NCBI GenBank assembly: GCA_004794785.1
Contig: SJOL01008406.1
Span: 316,437-380,436, forward strand
Length of the DNA: 64,000 nt
Reading direction: 5' to 3'
Source: Opisthorchis felineus
Taxonomy: Eukaryota; Platyhelminthes; Trematoda; Opisthorchiida; Opisthorchiidae
Part shown: piece after piece, positions 1 through 11,195 of the stretch
How positions within the stretch are numbered: position 1 is the stretch's first letter
How the letters are laid out: each line of letters starts with the position of its first letter
Translations under genes and position numbers: made by a program
The notes under the pieces: model-generated
Told to the model about the DNA's origin: nothing
What the model saw: the letters and a program-made list of their open reading frames with translations, nothing else
The model's database searches: none

Positions 1-20
1 TAGATAGATGATAGATAGAC
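1..20. repeat. short GATA-type microsatellite
   Basis: The window opens with a run built from TAGA/GATA units with one interruption. It lies in the intron upstream of the first visible SUPT6H exon and may continue to the left of the window. Confidence 0.6.
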
Positions 21-66
21 ACTTGTTCTACTGTTTGCTTCATTTTTGATGAAAATTCCATTTCAG

Positions 67-309
67 GCCAGCCTTGAAAAACTGCTAACCTACGAAATTC
101 ACCTACCTTCCGAACATATTCGTGGTTTGTCTTTATTGGACGAACTTCAACGTTTCTTCCATCAGGACGAGTTCAGTTCCCTAGTGCAGGCATGGAATGA
201 AGAGCGCAGTTTGGTGCTGAAGCAAGCTGCTGAAGAGTTCATTTTTCCCGTTTTAATCCGTGAGCTGAAGGATAGGATGATTGAAGCCAGTCAACAGGCG
301 GTCCTGCGA
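67..309 (+). CDS. SUPT6H: Spt6 exon 1 of those visible: central helical core
   Basis: This exon encodes 81 residues of Spt6, the nuclear histone chaperone that travels with RNA polymerase II and rebuilds nucleosomes behind it. The segment belongs to the helical core before the YqgF domain. Residues such as QDEFSSLVQAWNEER and IRELKDRMIEA match the conserved stretch (RDEFSHQVQEWNRQR and MAKELKNKLLAEA in the human protein, from memory). A TTTCAG acceptor ends at 66 and a GTGAGT donor starts at 310; both boundaries are phase 0. The exon is internal: it has no start codon of its own and the N-terminal acidic part of Spt6 must lie upstream of the window. The open frame runs on past the donor but loses all similarity there. 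Confidence 0.9.
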
Positions 310-1293
310 GTGAGTGACCTGTCTGGATTTATTTTCATGAACAGTTCCTCTCCACCTTTTGAGTTGTTCTGCTGTGTATACAGTTCGTGGCCATCAGACT
401 GGACTTTTGGCTTTCCGTAACGTTTGAGGCTTACTGATCATAGATTTGTGACTGGATGGAAAAAACTACTAACTTTTTCTGCACACTTCCACTCTCCCGT
501 CATATTTTGACTGTGCTAATAGTTAGTGGAGTTCGAGAAGCAACATCCTTGCAAGAATGAATGAAACCGCACAGTGCTGGTTCACCTTTCGTCAAAAGCT
601 GATTCCGCACACTGGATCTCCAAAACCACGTCAGCGCCTACAGAATACAGTTTTTTGTGTTGGTGTTCCTCAGCATCAATTTGCTTAAATGGCGACCAGT
701 TTATCTTTTGCAGGTTTCACTCACTGTATTTTGGAAACTGTTCAACGTATTGGATGTCGGCTCCATAGACACTACATGTCTATTGAACTCAAACTGTTTT
801 CCTGTTATAACTTGAAGTCTGGGGAATATAATAGTTTTAGCCCATTGTTTATGGATTACAAATCCCACTGTTGTTGGTATACTCAACCATAGGGTGAATT
901 GCGTGTACACGCGTTTACCAGGTGACCCATGATTCTATGGTTGGAACAATTCACTTGCGTACTCTCGAATCCCTCTTAATGGTCCATTCGATCGGTGGCA
1001 GTTTGAAAAGCAACGATTGGAGTGCTTTGAATAGATCCGGGACTAAACGTGGCATCTTGGTAGTGTTAAGCCTACGTTGTTTGTCCCGTGCTGACATAAT
1101 TCTGGTAGGTGTTATGATTATTCCTTATTACGTTCTCTATGAAATTACCCAACTCCGTTTGTCGTTGTAATTCCGTGTGTTTTGTTATGATCTCTCGCAC
1201 GTTGTACGGTCCACTTAGTATCTTGACCGGCCATGCGAAACTGTGTACTACGGGTTGAGCCCATACTAATCGCAGCTTCCTTGTCCCTCGTAG
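310..1293 (+). other. SUPT6H intron, 984 bp
   Basis: GTGAGT donor at 310 and a CCCTCGTAG acceptor ending at 1293. I see no gene, RNA or recognisable mobile element inside. The short open frames on both strands have no family resemblance. Confidence 0.8.
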
Positions 1294-1635
1294 ATGTGCG
1301 CAAAGCGACTGTTCAATTACCTGCAAGTGGCACCATACCCACCAGACGGTCACAGGTCTTACGAAACAGATACTGAGAACGCAGCCAGCCCATTCAGTGG
1401 TTCTCGCGGGAAACACAGTGGACGAGGTCATGGGGATAGTGATTCTCATGTTAGTGGCGCTGTGTGGTCCAAAGGGGCTCGAGTTCTAGCCATGGCAATA
1501 AAAGATGAAGATGACGCTAGACAGTCTGTGGTTTCAGCGGTCCATCTGGATTCCAACGGGGAAGTCGTTGACTTCCTCCATCTTCACGGCTTGATGCAGT
1601 CCAACCGTGTGCAAGAAGACTTCAAGAAACTTAAG
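1294..1635 (+). CDS. SUPT6H: Spt6 exon 2: end of helical core and start of YqgF domain
   Basis: This exon encodes 114 residues. It starts with CAKRLFNYLQVAPYPPD, the counterpart of the invariant LYNWLRVAPYRPD stretch. A segment rich in Ser, Gly, His and charged residues follows, and then the first strand of the YqgF (RNase H-like) domain at KGARVLAMAI and GEVVDFLHL. YqgF in Spt6 is a structural fold without demonstrated nuclease activity. The exon starts after CGTAG at 1293 and ends before GTGAGT at 1636, phase 0 on both sides. The low-complexity segment (about 1345-1473) is longer than the short acidic linker I recall from vertebrates. The ATG at 1294 is a coincidence of the exon edge; similarity joins it directly to the previous exon. 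Confidence 0.9.
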
Positions 1636-1656
1636 GTGAGTAAGCCAACGCTTACT

Positions 1657-1782
1657 GATTGCTCCCGTCTAGGCTTGGAAAACCTGGCAGTATCTTAGCC
1701 CTTGTATCTCCTTCAACTCACAGGCAGCTATGCACCGAAAGGGCGCAACGGCTGGACCATTGGTTTTTATTTATACAATTAA
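1657..1782 (+). mobile_element. SINE family A, 5'-truncated copy
   Basis: This matches the 3' two thirds of the family A copies at 9.8 and 19.7 kb. Shared blocks are the GTCTAGGCTTGG start, the AGTATCTTAGCCCTTGT middle and the GCAGCTATGCACCGAAAGGG end. The tRNA-like head is missing. It sits 20 bases inside SUPT6H intron 2, right after the donor. Confidence 0.75.
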
Positions 1783-3599
1783 TTCGGTTGTATCCACGCG
1801 CTCCTAGGAAATTCTAAAAAGTTCTCCATTTCGACATTGTGTCCAGATGTGTTGTATTTGATAGCAAAATGAGAAGACCGAAAAAGATCGATTATATCGG
1901 AACACTAGCGCCGGTAATCTCATCCTTTTGTAGGCCACTGGGTATTTAGATCAATAGGTGAATTGAATAGAGCCGAACAGATCTCATGTTCTTCATAGCA
2001 TCTCTATATTGAGTCATCAGCCACATCCGCATAAAGCGAATTTCTCAATCGAACGATCTGGTTAGCATGAACCGTTTTCTACATGTCTAAATAAGGGAAT
2101 CAGACCAATCCTACTCGACGACTTCATTGTACTTGCTAACGTCAGCTTATCCTGGTGTGCATGATTTTCGTGGCTTTTCATAGACCTCTGGTTCTGTTTT
2201 CCTAATCCCTAACGGAAAGGTTCCCAGCTCGGTACCGAAAGAGGTAGTGAGCCTTCCGGTGTGGCACTCTTTTAGTTGCGTACTTATGCCCTTATGACGA
2301 AGCCCTCATTTTATCACTGACATCGCAGTAGGACGACTGTATTGCTAAATATTCGAAACCTGAATGGATGGATGCTGTTCAATTTTCAAAGACCTAATCC
2401 ACGTAATCTATTCCACCAAAACAGCAAAGAAATCGGCTGAGAGGCGCCAAAATTTTAGATTACTCTTATCAGTTGCAAACGTTCGTGGGCATAGCGTATG
2501 GCTACAAGGGTTGAACGTCGGACGTCATACTAGGCCTTGTGAAAAAGTTGGAGTGGGTTCATTTTCAGACTAAGCAGGTAATGTGAGTCACTACATTTTG
2601 TGCCCACAGTTGTTGTGCTCTGATCAACATTGATTCACTTAGAGCTGACAGTTTCGGGTTCAGTGATGGAGCAGAATTCCGAAACTCTGAGTAGGTTCAA
2701 CTATGTGGATTGTTTCATAGGTATATGGTGCGATTGATGATCATCAGTTACATGTCGCCACCCTTGTGTAGTTGTCTGCTATCTGTGTGGCTCGCAGCAA
2801 TTCTCTTGGGAAGTTCCCAGGGATCCGTTGAAAAAGGCCTTACCTTTGTAAGTTTCGGTGCAAATTTGGATGAATCGATAAATGACGTGTTAGGTAGAGT
2901 GTCAGTCATACCCGTGGCCCTACTCTGAAACACGAGTCTTCGGGTTTCAAAGACCAAGCATAACTGATCAGCTAGAAAAGTTCGGCTCATGGCAACATGA
3001 ACTTTGTGTCAGTGTTGTCACTCTTCAGAGATAGGCACAGCAAGACTTCTTTCTTGGGAACAGCGCAAATCATTTCAGATGGTATACCTGGTTTACTAAG
3101 AAGGGCAATGAACCTGCCCCGCTAGCTGTTGACGATCAGCATCTTTTCCAAGTTGGATTCTTCAGCCGGTTTATCTGATGTGCATGTTTCTCGCTCTGTG
3201 AATTAGTTCCTTTATTAGTCCTCGCTTACACGCAGTAGGCGAGAAGCTCTTAAATGTAAATAGTTGCCAATCCATTTGGCTTTACAGTGGACCATCAAGA
3301 CTTCGATTTATCAACACATCTGGGAAGGCTAAACTTCCACTTGGTTCAATTTCGCAAGCTTATGAAAAGTTGGGTTGCATATTGTTCATGATCATCTCCA
3401 TCATCATCTTCAGCTGTAGAAACCGCGTACTTGCCGTACAGGAGTTGTAGCTGCCACAGTTTCATTCGCTGATGATTTGGGGAGCTGGGGTAGATTGCTG
3501 CGCATTTGATGCTGTAGCTGATATGATTGATGCGTAATTACAAGAATGGCAGTGGACTTTTCATTGGGGAGATCGGGATGGGGGCTATGCATTGAAGAC
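1783..3599 (+). other. SUPT6H intron 2, first unique part
   Basis: Intronic DNA of the 7070-bp intron 1636-8705. I recognise no coding exon, RNA or mobile element here. Open frames are at most about 80 codons and resemble nothing known to me. Confidence 0.6.
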
Positions 3600-6180
3600 A
3601 ACAGCTTGAGTGATTGAGCATTATTGAGGGTGCGACAATGTCTGTAACCCCCGTCTCGGGGTCTTCATTCAGACAGCAATGACCAGCGCAGCTGAGTTTG
3701 CTGGTACTGGATTTGACACTTCACTCACAAGTCATTGTTTGACCTCCCCTGGTTCGTGTCCACCCTTCACGTGGTTGTACGAAAAGAGCTCTTCGAAGAA
3801 GTTGGTTAACTGGCATACGAAGCACGTGACCAAGCCGGTGCAATCTATGTAGTGTGATCATCTCATCCGTCGTTGGCGAGCTATTTCTTCTGAAAACTAT
3901 TCGATATACTTCAACATTACTGGTGCGGTGTTCCCACCAGACACGGGCAATGCTCCGAAGACACCCATGGTTAAACACTGGAAGTTTTTTACGTCCTCAG
4001 CGCGCAGCGGCCAGGCTTCTGACCCCTATAATATCGTGAAGCGCACCGCAGCATTCTAAACTCGACCCTTGACAGATAGGCACCTACACCCCGAGTGATG
4101 CAGATTCACGAAAGCCGCCCCGGGCTTTCCCAATCTGGATGGAAATATCATCCTTCGCGAGACCACCAGGACTGATACAGCTGTCTACTACCTCGATCAG
4201 CTAACCCGCAAACATGAGTCTAGGGCTCGAGTCCGCCCAGTCTTGCAGTAGCAGTTTACACTCTGCAGGTGTGAAGCGCAGGCCAAGCCTTGTAGCAGAA
4301 TTAGTTAGATTATTCAGTATTGTTTGGATTACCACGAAGTCAGAGTCAAGGAGAGCTATGTCGTCTGCTTACTCAATATCTGTGAGCGAATTCCCTGGGT
4401 ACATTTCGATCGCACAGGTCTTAGAGGCTTGGAGTGGGTGTTCCATAATCGTATCAATGACGAAGTTGGAAAGGAAAAGTGAAATAAGGCAGCCTTGCAT
4501 GACAACACTTAATGTAATGAACTCTAGACCTCTACATAACCGCGGGAGGTGGCGTAAAGCGCCTTAAGTATGGTCAAGGATTAAAAGGAGGATGCCACTC
4601 CATAAACCCTGCCATAGGTCATGACGGCACACAAAGTCAAAGGCAGTTTTCAAGTCAAGGAAGACAACCATTGTTGGTTGTTGGGAGCAGTACCCTATTC
4701 TGCAGGAGCTTTATTCTCACTTTATATCGCATCAGTGAGTTTTGTCAGATGGGATTCTCGGCCTCCTTTGGAGAGGGCTGGCTACACACCGTTCGGTCCT
4801 GGTGCCTTCTCATGTTTCAGTAGGACTAGTTCGTACTTTATTTCTCTTTCTGACAGATGATAAAGGTTTACATTCCATTCGCCCGCATGCACTATTTCCA
4901 AAGGTTGTGTTGCACGAGGCCAGCTAAACTGTTCTTCGAAGTGTTTGGCCTATCTTTCCAGTCGACGTTTTTGCGAGTGAATTATTGAGTAATCTTTTTC
5001 ACTCGTCTTTTCACTGACCGTTGCTTTCCTAGGGCCAGCCGGTTGTATCAGTTGCTATAGGGCATGGCTTTTTCCGCTAGCAAAAGCCTACCGAGCTTTC
5101 AATGTACACCAGAGCTCTCCTTCTTTCCTTAGGCCCCTCACTGATTCGCGTTTAAGGGATTTGCGTGCGCCGTCGTACTCGTCGCTCGCTGGCACGCATT
5201 TCGTGGTAATAATCAGGGCTAGCGATCTCATAGATATCTAGTGGTCATTTGACCGTATCGGAAAAGTCGAACCGGCAGCACTGAATCCCACTAGCATAGC
5301 TCCACTTACTTGCTTCATCCACGCGCTCGCTATCAGTATGATGTTGGCTTACTATGGAGACTAGTTGAGCTAGCTCAGATCGACACTGCTAAGCTATGGT
5401 AGTCCTCTGAAGATGGTGGATTAGTACTGATCTTGCTGACTTTCGAGGGCCTGAATCGAATCGAATTGTCAAGCATCGTCGCACCACTGTGAGATCGGAA
5501 TCAAATTGTGTGACCCAGAAGGAACGGCAGACTTGAATTGTGGCTCTCCACCGGTGGCTGATAGCCACATCATTCAGTTGGGTCCGCGGTTGTGTTGCAC
5601 TTGGTGGCTCCCAGTTTACTCGGCGCAAAGGGCAATACTGAAAGTACGTACTGGCCAGGAACAGTTGACGATCAGCACACAACTAGAGGAGTCGTTCTCC
5701 GTTTTCATTTCGACGAGCATCGATTCCGAATCGACCGCCCAGATGTGATTCCAAGGGGTTCAGATGACCTACTTGGGTATTCATATCGCCCATAAGGATC
5801 ACAGTATCCATGCTACTTGCCTGACGAATGAGCCCGGATAACTCTCGGTAGAAAGTATCCATTTAAGCGTCATAATTGCAATTCACTGGGACGTATGTGG
5901 ACACAGGTGCCGTTTTTATGTCGAGAGGCATTGAGCTCGATTGAGCTGGATAACTGAACGTCGCAAAGACGAGTATTCACTGGAATCCAGTTCAATCCAG
6001 CAAAGCTTGCTCACTCTGTGGCTGAGTGCAACTCCCATGCTACATATTCCACAAGTCATTGCTTCTGGATCACCGGACACACGGAGAGTGACGTGTGAAA
6101 GAGTTGAGTTCGTCCTTGGCGTTCTGGGATGCATGGGTCTTGTATGTCTGTTTCAGGGATACCGCATGTATCAATTCTAA
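3600..6180 (-). mobile_element. decayed non-LTR retrotransposon (LINE), antisense in SUPT6H intron 2
   Basis: Read on the minus strand, the order is endonuclease, reverse transcriptase, C-terminal region. Near 5810-5770 stands ILMGDMNTQVG, the LINE endonuclease 'GDFN' type motif. Near 5600-5450 are NDVAISHRWR and an SDLTVV stretch, the usual HIAI/SDH positions. Near 4670-4630 is VVFLDLKTAFDFV (RT motif A). Near 4510-4440 is MQGCLISLFLSNFVIDTIM (motif B). Near 4380-4350 is motif C, in which the Tyr of YADD is a stop (TAA, 4369-4371). Near 3975-3780 is the C-terminal FNHGCLRSIARVWWEHR with RLGHVLRMP. Several stops and frame changes, plus loss of the RT start between the KAPGPNG stretch and motif A, make it inactive. 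All motif assignments are from memory of LINE families, without a search. Confidence 0.85.
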
Positions 6181-6710
6181 GGGGGTATAGGGTATGGGCA
6201 AGCATTGCCTGTTTGCCAATTTGATATACAGTGTGGACCTTGGAAGCTCTTATGTAGAAGGATCTTGTGGATTTGGCAAGGTGTTATTTTGTTTATTGTT
6301 AATAGATTGGGGGTGCACAGGGCACATCTGTCAGATAACTGACAATCAAATGACCCGTCAACGTTGCCCAGATCGAGGAAGAGGGTTCGGTTGAGGTACC
6401 CCACGTTGAGCATATGATTCAAAGGTCTGACCCACAAGACAGTGGGAGGATGTAGGGTTTACTTCGGCGACCCTGCCTGGAGCAGATGGCGCAATGGTTT
6501 GACCTGCTCGGCAACAGGGGGCGGGCCTAACCCGAGGGCGCAGGAAGTGGGGTAGTGATCCCTCACCCCCGATGCGGCTGCGCACAGCAGGTGCCTTGTG
6601 AGCAGCACCAGACTCATTGGTTTTAAAAGTATTTCGACCGTATTGAACAATGCGCCGGAGGTCACGGTCAACCGCTGGGCGATCGGAGTGTGCAGCTTTT
6701 AGGCTCGGTA
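6181..6710 (-). mobile_element. GC-rich stretch, probable 5' end of the same LINE
   Basis: The segment directly upstream of the LINE endonuclease on the minus strand is unusually GC-rich for this intron, especially at 6470-6600. It carries minus-strand open frames without family resemblance. Its position suggests the LINE 5' untranslated part and start of the reading frame. This is inference from adjacency and composition only. Confidence 0.35.
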
Positions 6711-8705
6711 TTTTCTAACCCGTGCTTCCTCGATGGAAGGTAACATTGCTGCTTTCATTAATATACTTGTCGGCTGGGCAAACGCCTTACTGCCTTCAAA
6801 CTTCCATTATGGAGGACAGTACGACTTTACTCTCAGACCGCCTGGTAGTACGATTGCTCGTAATAACGGGTCTCGCTGCTCTTGGTCTGACTTCTCCCGT
6901 GTGGCCTTCGTGGCATGTTTGAAGCTTGTGGAACGAAGTTCCAACCAGTGTAGCCCTCGAGATGATTGAAACACTCAAACTAGGCCACCACGTGAAGTTG
7001 GTAGCTTCAGTCCAGGATTTCTTTCATGGTACCAAAAATTAACTGAAATAATGATCCGCATTAAAATTCTACTTATCATCCGTGGGAACAGGTCACATGC
7101 CATTACCCACTTCGTACTTTCGAGCTTCTGCTGCGCAACGATAAACCTGAGGCGGTCAGCTTTCGGGCATCGATGTCGATCAGAGCACAAGTATCATACT
7201 GTTAACCTTAGATGAACAGTAGTGTCAGCCTTTCGGGAAAATCTCTGAAATTGCTACTTCTTTACCTGATTTTGTGACTAGTTTTCAGCTTCCTTGAGGA
7301 TGAGCAAGGTGAACCCATTTAGTCATTTGTTGTAGTCAAGCAAAGTGGAACATACCGGCTGTTAAGTATTAACAGTCATTGTAAAGGGCAACATCGTGCT
7401 GACATTTTCGTACCGCGTGGCTAACTGTCTGGATGAAGGAACACCCTGATACGCCATGATTTTTAAACGGCAACGTCCGTTATGTGAGTGGAACTTCAGT
7501 AGTTGAATCACTTCATTCTTGACGCCAGTCATTCCACTCAGCCAAGTGGTTCACGTAGTGTCAACTATATTTTCAACCTATTAAGTCTAACGGCAATTTC
7601 ACACGAGTTTTGCTTCTTTCTTGCTGCTCAGTCAGACATTTTACCAATCAAAATTAAAGGACTTGTTAACAGAGTAATGGAGACTGAGCGTCGAACAGCT
7701 GAGTGAGAATTTGATATTGAACTATCCATCTGGAAGGCTTGATTTTTTAACACTGATGCTCCTCTACATGGGGCTAAATACACTAAACGAACGCACTAAC
7801 TTCAGACGGTTATTGACTTTGTGTGTGAGATTAAACCATCCTACGAAGGACAGATACAATGCGGTGAAAAGAAGCCTCTCAGAAGAGAGCTAGTGAAAGT
7901 ACACTTGAAGGATTGTGACAGTTTATAGGTCAGATTCATCCAAAGATAGTGTCGTGAAAGTCATTCATCTTGCCCGTCAGAAGTGAATGGCAGGGTCGTA
8001 CCGGAACTGCGTCGTACGAACTGTCAGTCTCATTCAACACGTGTGTATGCCCACTCGATTTGTCTCAACAAATTATTCTAGAGTTTCAAGGAATCCCAGC
8101 AACGTCTTTAAAGTTTAATTCTGATCGAAAGAAGACAGGTATATTCTTGACATAAAGTGGTGATAAAAAGTGCTCCCGACGTATTCATGTTAATAAAAGT
8201 TGTGTTACGTTAGAGAGAATCGCCGCACAATAGGACGATTCTTGTCGGGCACAGAAACACCTCTCTAACAGGAAGTTACTACACTACTGTATCGGGTTTG
8301 TTGGTAAATTACTTAGTTTTCGTTTTCTTCGCGCATACCAAGGGAATATTTTTTAAGCTACAGTATTTACTGAATCTCATGAAATTATTTTCAAAGCCAG
8401 TCCGTCTAATACGACCGTATTACAACTTGGACGCATGATATAGTATACGTTGTTTCTCTCTAAAAAGGCGATAAGCCCTCTATCACGACCGAATTCGTTT
8501 GTTTCCTTGAGATCATTCTTAGACAAACTGAATGGTTAAGGAAAGAGTGGGAAAACGCTGAATCTATCCATTGCCACCACAGAAAATCAACTGATTTAGC
8601 TTGAGAAGCGATATTTTTCGACGCTGAAAACAAGGGCCCAGGGTAATGACTCACACTTTTAATCTCTGGCACTTGATGAGCGTTTTTTGACCCTTTTTCT
8701 CATAG
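6711..8705 (+). other. SUPT6H intron 2, last unique part
   Basis: Intronic DNA ending in the pyrimidine-rich acceptor CCCTTTTTCTCATAG at 8705. I see no gene or recognisable element in it. Confidence 0.6.
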
Positions 8706-9227
8706 GAAAAGGATATGCAGCGACTGTCAGGTTTCATGGTCAAGCATCGTCCGCAGGTGATAGTCATCGGATGTGACTGCAGGCGTGCTTTATACCTCCA
8801 AGAAGATATTCAGCGCTTAGTTGATGAACTTGCCTCCGAGCGCCGCCTTCCTCGCATTCATGTTGAGCTGATGGAGACTGAACTATCAATCGTCTTCGCC
8901 CAGTCGTCTCGTGCGTCGGCCGATCTCCCTGTATCTTATTCTCCTCTTCTCCGTCAGGCCATTTCACTTGGGCGTCGTCTTCAAGACCCGTTGGCTGAAT
9001 TCAGTCAACTTGTTAATACGGAAGAGGAGATTCTGGGTGTGCGCTGGCATCCACTACAAGATTCATTACCTCGAGAAAAGCTCCTTGAAGCATTAGAAAT
9101 CGAATTTATTAACCGTGTGAATGAAGTCGGTGTGGACGTCAATCGGTGTCTATCCCATCCGCACACTGCAGGTGTTTTACAGTTTGTTTCTGGTCTTGGA
9201 CCACGGAAAAGCCTTCACATGTTGAAG
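8706..9227 (+). CDS. SUPT6H: Spt6 exon 3: YqgF domain and first helix-hairpin-helix
   Basis: The largest visible exon, 174 residues. The first part completes the YqgF domain: HRPQVIVIGCDCR, EDIQRLVDEL and VELMETELSIVF match the human HVVTIAGENR, EDVKRIVHEL and VELVDNELAILY. The second part holds SPLLRQAISLGRRLQDPLAEF, then EFINRVNEVGVDVNRCLSHP and FVSGLGPRKSLHMLK, the conserved helix-hairpin-helix region thought to contact nucleic acid. The exon begins after TCATAG (8705) with GAA AAG GAT, upstream of the first in-frame ATG at 8715. It ends before a GTCAGT donor at 9228. Both edges are phase 0. This is the best-conserved part of the gene and anchors the identification. Confidence 0.95.
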
Positions 9228-9403
9228 GTCAGTACTATGATCATTTCCGTGTATCATGTGAACAATTTGGTACGAGGCTACGTTTCTTTTCACTGTTCAC
9301 TTTAACCGTATGTGCGAGTATAGCTTCTTTTTCTAATGCTTCCTTACGCGTATTCAGTGAATTACTATGACTTCGTCCTCACTCCTTCTCTCCCGGGATT
9401 TAG

Positions 9404-9678
9404 ATCCTGAGACACAGAAAGATGTTCCTTACCAATCGCATGCAGCTGGTCACTGTCATCAAGTTTGGTCCTCGTGTGGTGATCAACTCTGCCGGGTTCA
9501 TCAAGATCGATACAGCTGCTGTTCGGGATCTGGATGCGGATGATGTGGAGATTCTAGACTCTACTCGGGTTCATCCGGAGAGTTACGACCTGGCGAAGAA
9601 GATGGCCGTAGATGCGCTTGAGTATGAGGACAATGAGGAGTGCGATCCAACAACTGCACTTGAGGAAATTGTTCAAAG
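9404..9678 (+). CDS. SUPT6H: Spt6 exon 4: second helix-hairpin-helix part
   Basis: This exon encodes 91 residues plus two bases of a split codon. It continues directly from exon 3 (GLGPRKSLHMLK, then ILRHRKMFLTNRMQLVTV). The stretches GPRVVINSAGFIKIDT, RVHPESYDLAKKMAVDALEY and TALEEIVQ match conserved Spt6 sequence. The acceptor is GATTTAG ending at 9403 and the donor is GTGCGC at 9679. This is the only visible SUPT6H intron that splits a codon: AG plus C from exon 5 gives Ser. The intron before it is 176 bp, the shortest in the gene. Confidence 0.93.
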
Positions 9679-9789
9679 GTGCGCGTTCCTCTATGTTTCT
9701 AAGGGAATTGGTTGACGGCCTATTTTACCACGTAACCCGGGATTTTGTCACAGGTCATGTTTAAACAGTTCTTATGCTAGTGGACTATC

Positions 9790-9998
9790 TACTTAGAAGG
9801 CGAGAGGGCTCAAGTGGTTAGAGCGCGAATTTACTGACCGAAAGGTCCGTGGTTCGAACCCGGCCTCTGCATCTCGAATTCCCTTGTCTAGGCTTGGGCA
9901 ACTTAGCAGTATCTCAGCCCTCGTGCTTTCTTCATGTGGCATGGCAGCTAGGCACCGGAAGAGTGTTACAGCTGAACGATTTGTTTATTACTTAGAAG
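9790..9998 (+). mobile_element. SINE family A, complete copy with target-site duplication
   Basis: The head (9800-9875) looks like a tRNA gene: an A-box region AAGTGGTTAGAGCG and a B box GGTTCGAACCC separated by a short anticodon-arm-like stretch. A family-specific body follows, with TAGGCTTGGGCAACTTAGCA and GGCATGGCAGCTAGGCACCG, and a T-rich tail. The identical 10-mer TACTTAGAAG stands at 9790-9799 and again at 9989-9998, the expected signature of LINE-aided insertion. SINEs of this type are transcribed by RNA polymerase III and make no protein. It is in the sense orientation within SUPT6H intron 4. Confidence 0.9.
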
Positions 9999-10385
9999 CG
10001 CCCTTTGCACCAAGTGTGTAGGGTCGAACTAACTCAGGAGTATTCTGCTCGCGAATCGCCGACGACGTGGGAAAACTCGGTTGCTTTAGTAGCTTTCGTC
10101 TTCTCAGGTGGAGGGATCCTTTGCGTAGTACCAACAGTGATATTCTATCAAAGGCGCCACCTTCAGTATGCAGCTGTCAGTCTCTCCATTCATTCAGAAC
10201 GGGTCGACATCATTATATTGGTCAGGTTGTCGCCTTCTATCCATGGCTGATAGCCCAATTACGGATTATTAACGAAGCGTCCCGGCAATGCAGGTGTCAG
10301 AAAGCATTTGAAGTTGACAGCCATTGGTACGGTTTTAAGATAGTGGTTCATGGTGTGATGAGATTTTGGAATTTTTCAAGGGAGA

Positions 10386-10595
10386 TTTCGTCCTATAAGT
10401 GGAGCCAGTCTATGCTGAAAAGCCAAGAAGCACTGTACAGCTGTTTCATCCTTATTGGGAATCATCGACACTGCGCATCTCACGAAACACAGGGAGTTTC
10501 GAACCCGTGACCTCCCGGCTAGTAGTTTGAGCACTTCACCCTTCGGCATTGAGCGGCTGATCAGCAGTATGATGAACTCGCACTTAGACAGGATA
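10386..10595 (-). mobile_element. repeat family B, tRNA-like with inverted ends, copy 1
   Basis: In minus-strand sense it starts near 10595 with TATCCTGTCTAAGTGCGAG. It then carries CTGCTGATCAGCCGCTC, the B-box-like GGTCACGGGTTCGAAACTC and CCCAATAAGGATGAAACAGC, and ends with GGCTCCACTTATAGGACGAA at 10386. The two ends are inverted relatives of each other. About 200 bp; matched by copies at 60974-61169 and 63468-63673. Confidence 0.8.
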
Positions 10596-11195
10596 TTACG
10601 TCACCCATCCTTCAATCGCAGAACCCACATCACATGGTCACGTGCTGGCTGGCTCCTCGATTGACGACCTCTATGATAGAGGTTTCACTCATGATGTAAA
10701 TTTACTCTTGGCATCATGATTCGTTTCCCGGTCTACATCAACTATCTGTGAAACTTCGAGCCACGCGATTTCTCACCGGTTGGCAAAAGCCTGATATGCA
10801 ATCGCGGCAGTGCTATTAAAATAATCCATATAGGTGGTGTCACGAAGTTCATTTAGTGTAACACTGGTTTCCTGAGGACGTAAGTTCTACAGTTCCCGAA
10901 AATGTAAAATTTCAACTGAGATCGGTCCTGAGCGTAGTTCATTAACGCAACTTTAATTTGGGTTGTGAAAATAAATTCTACTGGACCTGTCCATGTTTAG
11001 ACATATTATTACCACAATAAAGTTATCTACAACGATTCCTGCAAAGACACTAGCATAAGGTCGTCTTCAAACACTCCATCTATTCTTGTGTGTTGCGGTT
11101 CCTACCGTGCTGTTCCGTGTATTGTTTGTCGGATGGAGCACTTCCAGTCATAGTGTTACACTTGATATCTGATCTTTTTCATTTTCGCGTTTTAG

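Larger units (their letters stand above)
9679..11195 (+). other. SUPT6H intron 4, 1517 bp
   Basis: Holds a family A SINE and a family B element, listed separately. From about 10600 to 11195 I see nothing beyond the acceptor TTCGCGTTTTAG at 11195. A 147-codon open frame at 10067-10510 overlaps the family B repeat and is not taken as a gene. Confidence 0.7.

Noticed and set aside
9800..9875. tRNA gene on the plus strand
   Set aside because: It is the head of a SINE bounded by a target-site duplication. No proper acceptor stem could be drawn.
10067..10510. 147-codon plus-strand frame
   Set aside because: It lies in SUPT6H intron 4 and its end overlaps a family B repeat. No protein family resemblance.
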